DNA of 64,000 nt from Apodemus sylvaticus (taxonomy: Eukaryota > Chordata > Mammalia > Rodentia > Muridae), in NCBI RefSeq assembly GCF_947179515.1, contig NC_067473.1, positions 75,411,719 through 75,475,718 of the forward strand, given 5' to 3'. The notes under the pieces are model-generated. The model had not been told where the DNA came from, made no database searches, and saw only the letters and a list, made by a program, of their open reading frames with translations. This document shows, one piece after another, positions 33,800 to 43,819 of the stretch. Both the position numbers and the translations under genes were made by a program. Each line of letters begins with the position of its first letter. Within the stretch, counting starts at the first letter, position 1.

Positions 33800-34060
33800 A
33801 ATAATTAAAAAGATTTGGTCTTGCAAAAAAATTATATGCACAAAAGCTTCTGGGTTTGTATCATGTCTAGGAAGGATTTCCTGTCTCCATTAACTACTGA
33901 AGTGGGGTTCTCATTTTACTGGCTGTTTTGATGTTAAGTTTTTGTTCTATTTGGAACTTATTTTAGTGGAAGATAGGACACAGATTCCAGGTGCATTATC
34001 TCCCCCATAGAACCATCTTTGCCTTTCTCTCAACTGCCACTACCAGCTCCTGGTCCTGGA
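33800..34060 (-). mobile_element. ancient L1 3' UTR fragment (antisense)
   Basis: AGGAAGGATTTCCTGTCTCC, TAAGTTTTTGTTCTATTTGG and AGATTCCAGGTGCATTATCT follow the order of the antisense 3' region of old mammalian L1s. Highly diverged. Confidence 0.5.
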
Positions 34061-34096
34061 AACTGTCTTACTAACTTTAAAAATGTCTTGATAGTA

Positions 34097-34243
34097 GGAC
34101 AGTAGTGGCAGACACTTTTAATCCCATTACTGGGGAGGCAGATGCAGGGGGATCTCTGTGAGGTCGAGGCCAGCCTGGTCTCCAGAGTGAGTTCCAGGAC
34201 AGCCAAAAGCCACACAAAGAAACCCTATCTCTGAAAAAGAAAA
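34097..34243 (+). mobile_element. B1 SINE
   Basis: ACAGTAGTGGCAGACACTTT head, TCGAGGCCAGCCTGGTCTCC, GAAACCCTATCTCTGAAAAA; moderately diverged. Confidence 0.9.
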
Positions 34244-34634
34244 GAACTTGGTAACATTTCTTCACTCTTCTCCAGTTGTGGCCACCGTGTATCTCTGGTC
34301 CCGGCCTTTGACCTCTACCAGCGCCAAATGTTTTTCTCTGACTCACAGCTGACCACAGTGACCAGCCGCCACTGGCGTCTGTTCTTCATGCTCATCAGCA
34401 CCCTTAACGGCAGCATGGGTCCTTCTCTGGAGACTCCCAGGCGCCAATGGAAGCAAAGCTGGTATGTCCACTCACATAAGAAACCAGCTGAAAACTGTTC
34501 TGACCCCGTGAGAACAAAAGCCATATTAGGCTGCCACACCCTCAAATACCTATGCTGCTCATCTTCTTCACTGTCAAGCTCACTGGGTTTGGAGTCCCCT
34601 AGGAGACACACCTCCAGCTGCGACGGTGAGGGCT

Positions 34635-34922
34635 TCCAGAGAGGTCTGACTGAGGAGGAAAAGAGCGTCCCCAAATGTAGGCGACACCATCTTATGAGCT
34701 GGGTACAGGACTAAACAAAAAGGAGAGCATGGGCGAGCAGGATCGTTCATCTCTCTCTGCCTCCTGACTGTAGACAGCGCATGACCAGCACGCTCCTGCT
34801 GCCACGCCTTCCCCACCGTGATGGACAGCATCCCTTAAATCACCAACCAAATAAACCCCTCTTACTTTAGCTTGCTTCTGATCAAGCATTATGTCACCGC
34901 AATGAGAAAACTAATCCGTACC
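34635..34922 (+). mobile_element. old rodent LTR/hAT-like repeat
   Basis: CAGCATCCCTTAAATCACCA, CCAAATAAACCCCTCTTACT and CCGCAATGAGAAAACTAATC give the same 3' architecture as 12389-12722. The class is uncertain. Confidence 0.55.
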
Positions 34923-35370
34923 CCTAACTCATCTCAGTCCCTGACAAATGAGCTACACTACAAAGAGAGCCAGCAACTTATTTTAAGCTCCTCTGAGGGC
35001 TATACCAGTCAGCTCGGGTTGTTAGACCTTGTTCAGTTTCAATTACAAAAGGAACAGAAACTCAACTTTGGACTCAATGCTCATTAGTAAATAAACAAAT
35101 CTGTGTGTAGCATCAGAGAAATTCAAACCCTTCTCCCCAGGTCCATGTGGCCTACAACTGAAAAGACAAAAGGGCAGGACTTGGCACATCTCCTTCTCCT
35201 GGGAGGCTCTCCAGCCACAGTCACTCTTCTCTTCCTCGTTCAGATCTTTGCAGCCCAGATCATGACCCACAGGAAAATAGAACTTTGCTCCCCAGGGTCC
35301 CAATTAAAATCCAGACTCTTTCCCTTTGAGCTACGTATCACCATGGTAACTAATGAATTCTCTGTTTAAT
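34923..35370. other. unique sequence, no gene seen
   Basis: Frames at 35043-35369 have no recognised similarity. Confidence 0.5.
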
Positions 35371-35371
35371 G

Positions 35372-35514
35372 TCTGCATCCCCTTCTAGCCGGTAAAGTCC
35401 AGAAGATAGAGTCCACTGGTGATTCCCCACCACATCCTGTTTCCAGCATGGTGCCTGAGACTTAGAATGGGATCCACAAATGCTCTTCAAACGAATGAAC
35501 ATCAAATCTTACTT
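35372..35514 (+). repeat. L2 LINE 3' end
   Basis: GCATCCCCTTCTAGCCGGTA, CCAGCATGGTGCCTGAGACT and CTTCAAACGAATGAACA follow the conserved terminal L2 order (atccccagtgcctagcacag ... caataaatgttgaatgaa). Confidence 0.6.
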
Positions 35515-35795
35515 CACGCATTAATTCTTTAAAATCGCATTGATTGTTTAGCTTTTGCCTTTAAGCATTGCAGCTCACTGCCCAATACTGATGACTCAGA
35601 GAGAGAAGTTTGTTTTAGAAGACTTAAACTTTAATTGTCTTATGAATACTAGAATATCTGACAGCAACACAGGACACAGGATTGGAAATCTTCACTGTGC
35701 TTTAACACACAAGTGAAAAAATTTTCTGTTAAGGAGAGCCTTTGGCCAACACAACACCACAAAAACTAATTTCAGCATCTTAACCAAAAAGAGTG

Positions 35796-35802
<7 letters not shown>

Positions 35803-35827
<25 letters not shown>
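35803..35827. repeat. poly(A) tract
   Basis: A run of 25 A without an obvious retroposed body upstream. Confidence 0.95.
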
Positions 35828-35843
35828 CCCTACAGAAATCAAG

Positions 35844-35990
35844 AGTCTGTGATCCTCTCCTGACCCTTTATTAGGAACCACGGCGACTGGACTTGAAGCT
35901 CTGATTTTATCCCACAAAAACTAAGTCTGTGATCCTCTCCTGACCCTCCATTAGGAACCACAGCGACTGGACTTGAAGCTCTGATTTTCC
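35844..35990. repeat. 80-bp tandem duplication, ~1.8 copies
   Basis: AGTCTGTGATCCTCTCCTGA begins copies at 35844 and 35924. Over the ~63 bases shared, only three single-base differences are visible, so the duplication is recent. Confidence 0.93.
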
Positions 35991-36465
35991 CATTTCCATG
36001 AAAGGGATGAGTCCTTTAGGGGAATTCTTCTGGGCCATACCTCCTCCAACACCTGAGCATATTAGATCCCCTATCATTCTCTGAATAAACAGACATCTAG
36101 ACAGTGATAGAATGTTCATCTAAATAAATTTTTGTAGGAAAGCAACCGACTTCTTGGCTTTAAATCTCCACATAATCATTTAGCATTATATTCCATGCAT
36201 GCTCAACAGAGGCCATTAGAAAGCAGGTCCAGGAAAAAAAAACACAACTCTGGAGTATAAATAACGTAGTCAAAAACTACAAATTCATCCATCACTTTCC
36301 TATATTCTTCTAAAATGAAGAAAATATTTTATCAACTTCAAAAGAATATAATAAACAGCTAAAGAAGAAGCTCTGGCCTCTCAGGCTACTAGTCCAAGCA
36401 TTGTAAAAACAATTTTCAAGTGTGGAAAGCTACACTTGAAGACCAAAGCACCTTAAAAAGAACCC
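35991..36465. other. unique AT-rich sequence, no gene seen
   Basis: No feature recognised. Confidence 0.5.
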
Positions 36466-36467
36466 AT

Positions 36468-36645
36468 ATGCCGGGCAATGGTGGCACACGCCTTTAATCC
36501 CAGCACTTGGGAGGCAGAGACAGGTGGATTTCTGAGTTCGAGGTCAGCCTGGTCTACAGAGTGAGTTCCAGGACAGCCAGGGCTATAGAGAGAAACCCTG
36601 TCTTGAAAAACCAAACCAAACCAACCAAACAAACAAACAAAAAAC
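36468..36645 (+). mobile_element. B1 SINE (Mus type)
   Basis: GCCGGGCAATGGTGGCACAC head, GGATTTCTGAGTTCGAGGTC, CTATAGAGAGAAACCCTGTC, then an AACCAAACAAAC tail. The flanks CCCATAT and ACCATAT suggest a decayed target duplication. Confidence 0.95.
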
Positions 36646-36769
36646 CATATTCCATAAACTTTCCAAATATATTCTACTGTATGCTTTTTAAAATATCACA
36701 TGTCCTTAGGGTTTTTTTTTAACATACTAACATGAAATGCTCAAGCAAACAAACAAAAAACCATGAGCT

Positions 36770-36945
36770 GCAGCCAGTTGTGATGGCACACACCTTTAAC
36801 CCCAGCACTTAGGAGGTAGAGGCTGGCAGGTCTCTATGAGTTCAAAGCCAGCCAGGTCTGTAAAATGAGTTCCAGGATAGCCAAGACTACGTGGAGAAAC
36901 CCTGTCTCAAAAAAACAAAAACCAACCAAACAACAAACAAAAATA
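36770..36945 (+). mobile_element. B1 SINE
   Basis: GCAGCCAGTTGTGATGGCAC head, GGAGGTAGAGGCTGGCAGGT, GGAGAAACCCTGTCTCAAAA and an AACCAAACAAC tail. Confidence 0.92.
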
Positions 36946-38095
36946 TGAGTACCAGCATTGTCCAACAGACTATATATGATCCCTATATATAATTTTAACT
37001 TAAGTCATCAAGTAAAAAAGATAAACAAATGATGAGATTATTGTTTAATCTATGCCCTCATATGCCTGGAATATTATCATTTCAACATGTAATCAATAAA
37101 AATGTTTCTGAGACATTTTTACATTCTTTCATAGTCGATCTTCAGAACTCAGTATGCATTTTACACAAACATTACATCTTGGTAAAGAATAGTCAAATTC
37201 AAGTGTCCAGTAGCCACATGCAACCAATGGCTACTCAGTAGACAGTGCAGACACAAAGAACATCCCAGAAGCACAGCACCTACTTCAGTGGCCACGTATC
37301 GGCAGACCTTGTCTTCTCTACACCGGTACAGTATTTCATCCATATTCACATCTCCCTGGTCAGCTCTTTTTTAATTGTTGGGTTTTTTTTTCTTTTAGTT
37401 GGGGGTCTAAATAATCAAGCTGGATTTGTAAGCTCTGTGGCAAAGTGTAAGCTTAGCATCTCAAAGGTTCTGAGATGGGTCCCCATCACCACAGGAAACC
37501 AAGATGCTTTGAGGACCCCAGCATGACAGTTTCACTAAAATACTTTATCATCCAGCTGCTTGCTAAGGACCCATCTCCTGTCACGTGGCACAGGGTGTCG
37601 CATCAAGATGCGAAGGCCCTGCCGTTCAAACGAGGGCATGAGTGCGCGGAACTCCAGAAAGTGTTACAAAAATCCACCAGCTCCTCCAACTGGCCAATGG
37701 AAAATAAAACATGGTATATACAATATGGTAGAGAACTCATGGAAATCTGCCTGCATCTGCCTCCTGAGTACTGGTATTAAAAGCATTATGCCTAACTTAA
37801 ATATGGTATACTTAAAAATAGTGTAAAAAAATGAAGTATGGACTCCTATCATCCCAGGGATGGAACCTTGAAAACAAAATCCTCGATGAAAGGAATCTGA
37901 CACAGAAGGTCCCACAGTCTATACCTGCCTTTACAGATCAAGTGAGTTCATACAGACACAAAATAGGGGTAATAACCTGTCCTAAAATTAGTTATGGTGA
38001 GTCACACAACTATATGCATGATACTAGGAGTTATTACATTACATACTTTCAAAGGATGAATTACATGATACATGAATTATGGTTGTATGACACAC
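36946..38095. other. mostly unique sequence, no gene seen
   Basis: A small antisense B1 remnant lies at about 37737-37793. Overlapping frames at 37475-37915 show no family resemblance. Confidence 0.45.
37737..37793 (-). mobile_element. B1 SINE fragment
   Basis: GGAAATCTGCCTGCATCTGC followed by CTCCTGAGTACTGGTATTAA is the antisense middle part of B1. Confidence 0.7.
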
Positions 38096-38097
38096 GA

Positions 38098-38414
38098 TGT
38101 CCTAGGGTTTCCATGGCTGTGATGACCACAGCAACTCTTATAAAGGAAAATATTTAAATGGTGCTGGCCAACAGTTCAAAGGTTTAGTGGGAAGCATGGC
38201 AGCACACAGACACGATATTGGAGAAGGAGCCAAGAATTCTACATCTGGATTGGTAGAGAGCAGGAAGAAAAAGAGACACCGGGCCTGGCTTGAGCTTCTC
38301 AAAGTCCAAAGCCCACCCTCCCCGTGACACACTCCTTCAAACAAGGCCACACCTCCAAAGAGTGCCACTCCCAATGAGTCTATGAGGGCCATTTTCATTC
38401 AAATCACCACACAT
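38098..38414 (-). mobile_element. rodent hAT-type element (URR1-like)
   Basis: Same orientation as 3048-3378: CCTAGGGTTTCCATGGCTGT, GCAGCACACAGACACGATAT, CACACCTCCAAAGAGTGCCA. Strand is assigned relative to 40655-41005. Confidence 0.72.
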
Positions 38415-38751
38415 GAATTATGGCCCTACCGCTGTTGTTGTTTTAAAAAGTAGTGGCCAAATATGCTACACACACAAGGTGTTTATACTACATTATCCAG
38501 ATGTAATACAAAACAACAAATACAAACATAATACAAATGTAATACAAAACTGCTTACAAAACCACAACAATAAACTCCAGTCACCAATTTAGTCCAAGCC
38601 ACTTGATCAAGCCATAAGACTGGACCCAGGGCTGGACCTGATTCAGAGAGACCTTAGAAATCATTAAACTTCAAAATATTCATTAATGAATGAAAATCCA
38701 CAAACAGAATGAATTCCAAAGTGGCTGTGACAGACAGACAGACAGTATAGA

Positions 38752-39008
38752 GAGCAAGTGCATGTGTGTACATGAGTATGGATGTCAGAAGACACCGAGA
38801 TGCCATCCCTTGGGTGCTGCCCTCTCCGTTCTAGACAGGGTTTCTTACTTGGAGCTCAACAACCCAGGCAGACCTAACAGAAAGGAAGCAAGCGTCCCCA
38901 GCTCCCTAGAGCTAGGACTGCAATCACCAGCCACAGCAACAGGTTTGCAGGAATCAAACTAAGGTCCTCACAGTTGCAAAGCAAGCACTTTGTCAAGCCG
39001 TCTCACAC
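38752..39008 (-). mobile_element. B4-family SINE
   Basis: GCATGTGTGTACATGAGTAT at the left, CTAGACAGGGTTTCTTACTT in the B1-like middle and GCAAAGCAAGCACTTTGTCA at the antisense tRNA-like end. A 19-C run follows directly at 39009-39027. Confidence 0.75.
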
Positions 39009-39027
39009 ACCCCCCCCCCCCCCCCCG
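39009..39027. repeat. poly(C) tract
   Basis: A run of 17-19 C at the promoter-side end of the antisense B4 SINE. Confidence 0.95.
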
Positions 39028-39029
39028 GT

Positions 39030-39785
39030 AATAGACTTTTAATAAGAGTAACACCAGCACAGATAAGAAGTGTTGTAATAAATATTTAATCTCAGTCAGG
39101 GGTTTCTACCCGGCCTTTGAACATTCAGTTCCCAGATAAAAGACAAAAAACTTGTATTTAGAAAAAGCCCTAAGTGCACTAGAGCTGAGCAGATATCTAC
39201 TCTCTAAGCTATTAGTATCTGTTTCCCCAGCCATAAGCCCAAGCTGTCAGTTGCCGTGTTCCCTCTGGGCCACTCTAACTCCAGTTGGCCAGCCCTCATA
39301 GCTAAGTTTTCATGATTCATCTCCGCATGGCATCGTTCTCTCCACCTTCTTCTCTCTCTCTCCTCATGGTCCTCCTCAGACCCCAAGCCCGAGAACCAAA
39401 ACCCACCTACCTCTCTTCAGCCCACCTATAGGCTGTCAGCATCTTTATTCAACCTAAAAGTATTATTCTAATACTTTTAAATTAAGAGGCAAGATCACAT
39501 ATCATTATTTGATGTACGTGAGGATTCTCTCCTCCCAGAGGCAACCAAGGCCAGTAATTAGCATTGCAATACATGGCAACAGACCAAACCTCAACAAATT
39601 AAAAACAGTGTACACCATATACATGGTATTTATTCTACAGTTTTGTTACATATAAGAATTTACGATTCCCTCTGTGGCTTAAAAGGGCTGAGAATAAGTG
39701 CTTCCCGTGAATTTCACTAGATGCTCTGTTGCTTCAGCATAAACTTATGAAGGTATGCATTAAAGTATTATGGATCAAACACGAG
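39030..39785. other. unique sequence, no gene seen
   Basis: One arginine/glutamate-rich minus-strand frame at 39204-39386 was looked at but has no donor and no similarity that I can name. Confidence 0.45.
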
Positions 39786-39788
39786 AAA

Positions 39789-39922
39789 ACAGGGCTGGGC
39801 CGGATGGCTCATGCCCATAATCCCAGCACTTAGCAAGAAGAGGCAGAATAGAAAGTTCAGCCTGGAGCCACATGACATCACCCTGTATTTAAAAAACAAA
39901 ACAAAACAAACAAACACAAAAC
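39789..39922 (+). mobile_element. degenerate B1 SINE
   Basis: GGGCTGGGCCGGATGGCTCA, CATAATCCCAGCACTTAGCA and CATCACCCTGTATTTAAAAA with an AAAAC-rich tail; about 30 bases of the middle are missing. Confidence 0.7.
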
Positions 39923-40096
39923 TAGAAAACAAAATGACACATTCCAGCTGCTTTTTTTTAACACAATGTAACCAAATATAATGGTCTAATATTCTTGTTT
40001 TTAATTGAGTCTTTTCTATCAAAAGGACACCTTATATCAAGTATAGAAACAAGAGGAATGCACTCACCAGGCCTTCAAGACATTTAAAATCTAGGA

Positions 40097-40235
40097 AAGG
40101 GGACTGGGGAGATGAAGGCATGAGTTAGGATCCCCAGAACCTACATCAAATTCAGCACTAGGAGAGACAAATATGTACATTCATGTGTATCTGAATGAGC
40201 ATACACAAATACACCACACATACTTACACATACGC
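40097..40235 (+). mobile_element. B2/B3-family SINE, internally deleted
   Basis: GGGGACTGGGGAGATGAAGG head, GAGTTAGGATCCCCAGAACC box B region, then a CA/TA-rich tail. Confidence 0.6.
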
Positions 40236-40429
40236 ATCACCGTCATCTTCATAATGTACATAAAAGTAAGGTATCATACATTTAAATATAAAGAATAGGC
40301 CAGAAAACGAGAGGATAAAAGGGCCTGGAGACCCAAAGGCACAGAGGAAGAAAGGAAGGAAATCAACGGTGTCTTCAGCGATCAGAACTGGGTGTTCATT
40401 CCCACTTTTAAAAAAAAATGTTTTGACAA

Positions 40430-40572
40430 GATCAGTCACAGTGCAAGCTTTGATCCCAGCACTCACAGGCAGAGGCAGGTGGAACACTGAGTTTGAAGCC
40501 AGGCTGATCTACACAGAGAGTTCCAGGCCAGCCAGGGATACGCAGTCAGACCTTGCCTTGTTTTTGTCTTTG
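40430..40572 (+). mobile_element. B1 SINE
   Basis: TCACAGTGCAAGCTTTGATC, AGAGGCAGGTGGAACACTGA, CCAGGCTGATCTACACAGAG and a T-rich, not A-rich, 3' flank. Confidence 0.88.
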
Positions 40573-40654
40573 TTTTTAAGTGCTCTGAGAGTTTGGGTTC
40601 ACAGAGATTATGCTTTTGGAAGTAGTTTCTGAGCTCAGCTTAAAAGACTTAGGT

Positions 40655-41006
40655 TCTTGTGGTGGTTTGACTATGCTAGGCCCAGGAAGTGGAGCTATTA
40701 GGAGGTGTGGCCTTGCTAGAGTGGGTGTGGCCTTGTTGGAGGAAGTGCGTCACTGTGGGGGTGGGCTTTAAGGCCCCCTAGCCACATGAGTGACAGTCTG
40801 TTCCTGGCTTCCTTTGGATGAAGATGTGGAACTCTCAACTCCTTCTCCAGCACCATGCCTGCCTAGAAACTGCAGTGCTTCCTGCTCTGACCATAATGAA
40901 CTGAACCTCTGAACCTGTAATCCAGCTCCAACTAAATGATGTCCTTATGAGAGTTACCTTGGTCATGGTGTCTGTTCACAGCAATGGAAACCATGACTAA
41001 GACAGT
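40655..41006 (+). mobile_element. rodent hAT-type element (URR1-like), near full length
   Basis: TGGTGGTTTGACTATGCTAG at the left, GGTGTGGCCTTGTTGGAG within the tandem GTGTGGCCTTG motifs, CAGCACCATGCCTGCCTAG in the middle and CATGACTAAGACAG at the right. It is complementary in order to 3048-3378 and 38098-38414. Confidence 0.8.
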
Positions 41007-42745
41007 TTCTACAGAGAGTAAGGCAGTGGGAAAGCACTGAAGGCAACAGGCACGCATGGGCAAAGACTAGATGTTCTGGTGACAAGGTTCGGGTGACCAG
41101 CACTCAGGCCAGGAATGCTGGGGCAAAGGCCAAGGCTGACCCTCTGATCCTGAATCCCGACCTGGGCTAAGGAGTCTACGCTAACTAGGTAGTGAAAAGG
41201 ATTTGGGGTTTGACTCTCAGCTCCAACATTTACTGACAGCAAACAGAAATGGGACTTTCCTACACTCACCTTGTCATTGAGGGACAACGCAAGGGCTCTG
41301 ATGAGACTTGTAAAATAGAGAGAGGTGACGCATGGGTGGCCAACATCCACGACAGGACTCTCCACATCTAAATCCAAAGTGCTGCTAAAACTAACATTGT
41401 TAGTAACTCTAAAAAGCCACCCAAGAATGTTTAATAATACAATATTGACAGTTCTTAAACAGTCTGCCTTACTATACGTATGCTAGACAAGAGAAAGGAA
41501 GGAGAATCCACTTGTAGACAATGCTAGGGCAAAACTAAGGCACTGCAGAGGCTGCAAAAGACCAAGAAAGATCCTGAGACAAGGGTGGAGGAAACCGGAA
41601 TGTGGTCTGAACAGTTGTAACTGAGAAGGCAAAGCAGAAGTTTCTAGAGAAAGCCAGAAAGCTGGTGAATAAGTGTGGCTTTAGGCAGAACTGGAGTTTG
41701 CAGGAAACTCTATGGCTCTCAATTATGCATGGAAAGTGCTTTCAGCTTAACAGCGCCCACCAGCCCCGAAGTCTCACACCCCCCTCACTTCCAGGGCATT
41801 CAGATCCAGCCCTCGCTGGAGCTCTTGAAATGGAAATGCCAATTAAGAAAAGGTAGCCCTGCCAAGAAGTGCATTACCCAGACCCTCATGCAGGGAGAAC
41901 TTTATTACCCCCGAAGCCTTCTGGAAGCTGAAGGAACAGGGATGCCTGCGGCCCCCTCCCCCTCTTTGCCACTAGCCCTTTAGGAGGCAGCCATACCATC
42001 TCTTTCCAAATCTCTCCACACCCTCAGTTTCATGCAAGGGTGGAAAGAGCTAAATGTTCTCACTTTACAGAAAAGACACTTCAGAACCTTCTGGGCCGAG
42101 TGGCTTCTGCATCTGAGAGGAACTACTCAGCTTTCCAGCACTTTCCAAAAGGGATGGAGATGGTCCACACTGGGAGCTCATTTACCACAGTGGGGAAAAA
42201 AAAAAACAGTCTGATTCCTTTCTGGATTCAGATGAAAGGGGGGGATATCCTTTCTCCCTATTAAAAGCCCTTGAAGGACCAGACCCACAAACCACAAAAA
42301 CCAATGGCAGTGAGACCCTGGACCACTCAGAAACAGGGTATCTGGAATATTTGGTGCAGGCACCTCAAAGCTTACAGCCCAGTCTCAGCATTAGCACATT
42401 TACCACTGGGCTCCATCACTGGGTTAACACTGATTAAATAGTCAGAGAAGAGACTTTAGAGTCTGAGGGAAGGTGCTAAGGGTTTAGAGTCAGACAGATA
42501 ATGAAGAGCTCGGGGAATTGCTTCTGACCCCAGGCAAATTCCTGAACCCAGCTGCAGTCTCCTCAGGTGACAGAGCCCATCAAGATGGTGAGGATTATGA
42601 CATAATTCATCCTGTGCAGTCTGGTATTATCTGGCCTACAATGAGTAGTCATTACTGAAAATGGATCTCAGGGATAAAACGGCAACTCTTAGCTGATCAA
42701 CATGCCCACTGCCTGTAAAAGTGGAAACCACATTTTCATCTCTTA
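41006..42745. other. mostly unique sequence, intron-like
   Basis: Apart from the candidate exon at 41270-41384, no feature is seen. Frames at 41665-42264 have no recognised similarity. Confidence 0.45.
41270..41384 (-). other. candidate exon (115 bp) of a minus-strand transcript
   Basis: Read on the minus strand, a TACTAAC branch-point consensus (41399-41405) precedes a TTTTAG acceptor at 41385. A 115-bp segment follows, ending in ACAAG with a GTGAGTGTA donor at 41269. One frame is open through the whole segment and would give 38 residues rich in hydrophobic positions, with no in-frame ATG; a second frame has an internal ATG. It lies 3 kb downstream of the CpG-island donor, as expected for exon 2. 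I do not recognise the peptide. Joining it to exon 1 gives no ATG-initiated frame within those two pieces, so it may be untranslated or non-coding. Confidence 0.35.
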
Positions 42746-42759
42746 GAAGTAACCCAACA

Positions 42760-42835
42760 CAGAGGGGGGAGGAACTCTGCAAGGAGGGGAGTAGCTGGGA
42801 GGGGCAACATTTGGGATGTAATTAAAAAAAAAAAA
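42760..42835 (+). mobile_element. very short 5'-truncated L1 with target duplication
   Basis: Only the last ~76 bases of an L1 3' UTR remain (AGGAGGGGAGTAGCTGGGAG, CAACATTTGGGATGTAATTA, poly A). They are flanked by AAGTAACCCAACA at 42747-42759 and 42836-42848, an exact 13-bp target duplication. Confidence 0.9.
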
Positions 42836-42942
42836 AAGTAACCCAACAAAATAGAAAACAGGGTAGAGTCATAGTCCTGCCCAGACAACCTAAAGGCGGC
42901 TGGTTAACCTGCAAGAGCCTTCCATGCTGAAAATGTGTAGCT

Positions 42943-43162
42943 AGGGGCAGGGAGATGGGTCCTTGAGTAAAAGGCCGCTGTTATCAACGTGATTGTTGGA
43001 GTTTTCTCCTTGTATCCCACAGTGGAGAGAGAGAAGCAACTCCTGAAGTCCTCTAACCACCACACACCTGTATGTACAAGCACAGGATTGTGAACACACA
43101 CACACACACACACACACAACACACACATGCACAACATGCACATGCACACGCACAACTGAAAT
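42943..43162 (+). mobile_element. B3-family SINE with CA-rich tail
   Basis: GGGGCAGGGAGATGGGTCCT head, AACTCCTGAAGTCCTCTAAC in the distal part and an AC-rich tail at 43094-43160. Confidence 0.75.
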
Positions 43163-43164
43163 AG

Positions 43165-43815
43165 GGGACTTAAAAATCTAGCTAATCAGACAACTGTGAT
43201 GTTAGTGACCATCCACATGCTCCTAGCAAACACCTTGATGGTTAGTGTGTACTTATCAGCAGGAGTTACTGCCATTTATTAATTTTCCCAATAAAAAATG
43301 GTAAAAGATGAAAAACCAAACCAGCCATGAAATCAATATTCTCAGACTATGAAGAAGTTAACATTTACTCATTCCATTAATGAGTAGACAGAGGAATAGG
43401 ACCGGGTCTCTGCTTTCCCAGAACTTTGCATCCTAGCAGCAGAAGAAGGGTGGCAGATGGAAAAACAAGCACACGATCCCTGGCAGCTTTAGGCTCTGTG
43501 AAGAGCTGCAAACAGGGCAGTGTGGCGTGGATGGACAGAACGGACATTTAGCTTGAATACACTGCAATCTGTCTGAAGGTCTCTGGCAGTCAAAAAGAGG
43601 TCCTCACCTTGTATGATGCTTTGAGGGTTGAGTGTGGATGACCCAAAGTCAGACCTATGCTTCCCTGTCTCTGAAACCATCTTTTGCAGCTACAGTGTAC
43701 ATAAAATACACTACCCAAAGGTCCTCATCCAGTAATTAGATTCCTAGGGCACTGCAACACCCCAGCCGGGTTCCCAGACACAAGGTGAGAGACAACTTTA
43801 GGTCCTTCTCAGCTC
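43165..43815. other. unique sequence, no gene seen
   Basis: Leads into the CpG island. The frame at 43489-43680 has no recognised similarity. Confidence 0.45.
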
Positions 43816-43819
43816 CAAC

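Noticed and set aside
39204..39386. Charged minus-strand frame as an exon
   Set aside because: No donor follows the open segment and no similarity could be named.
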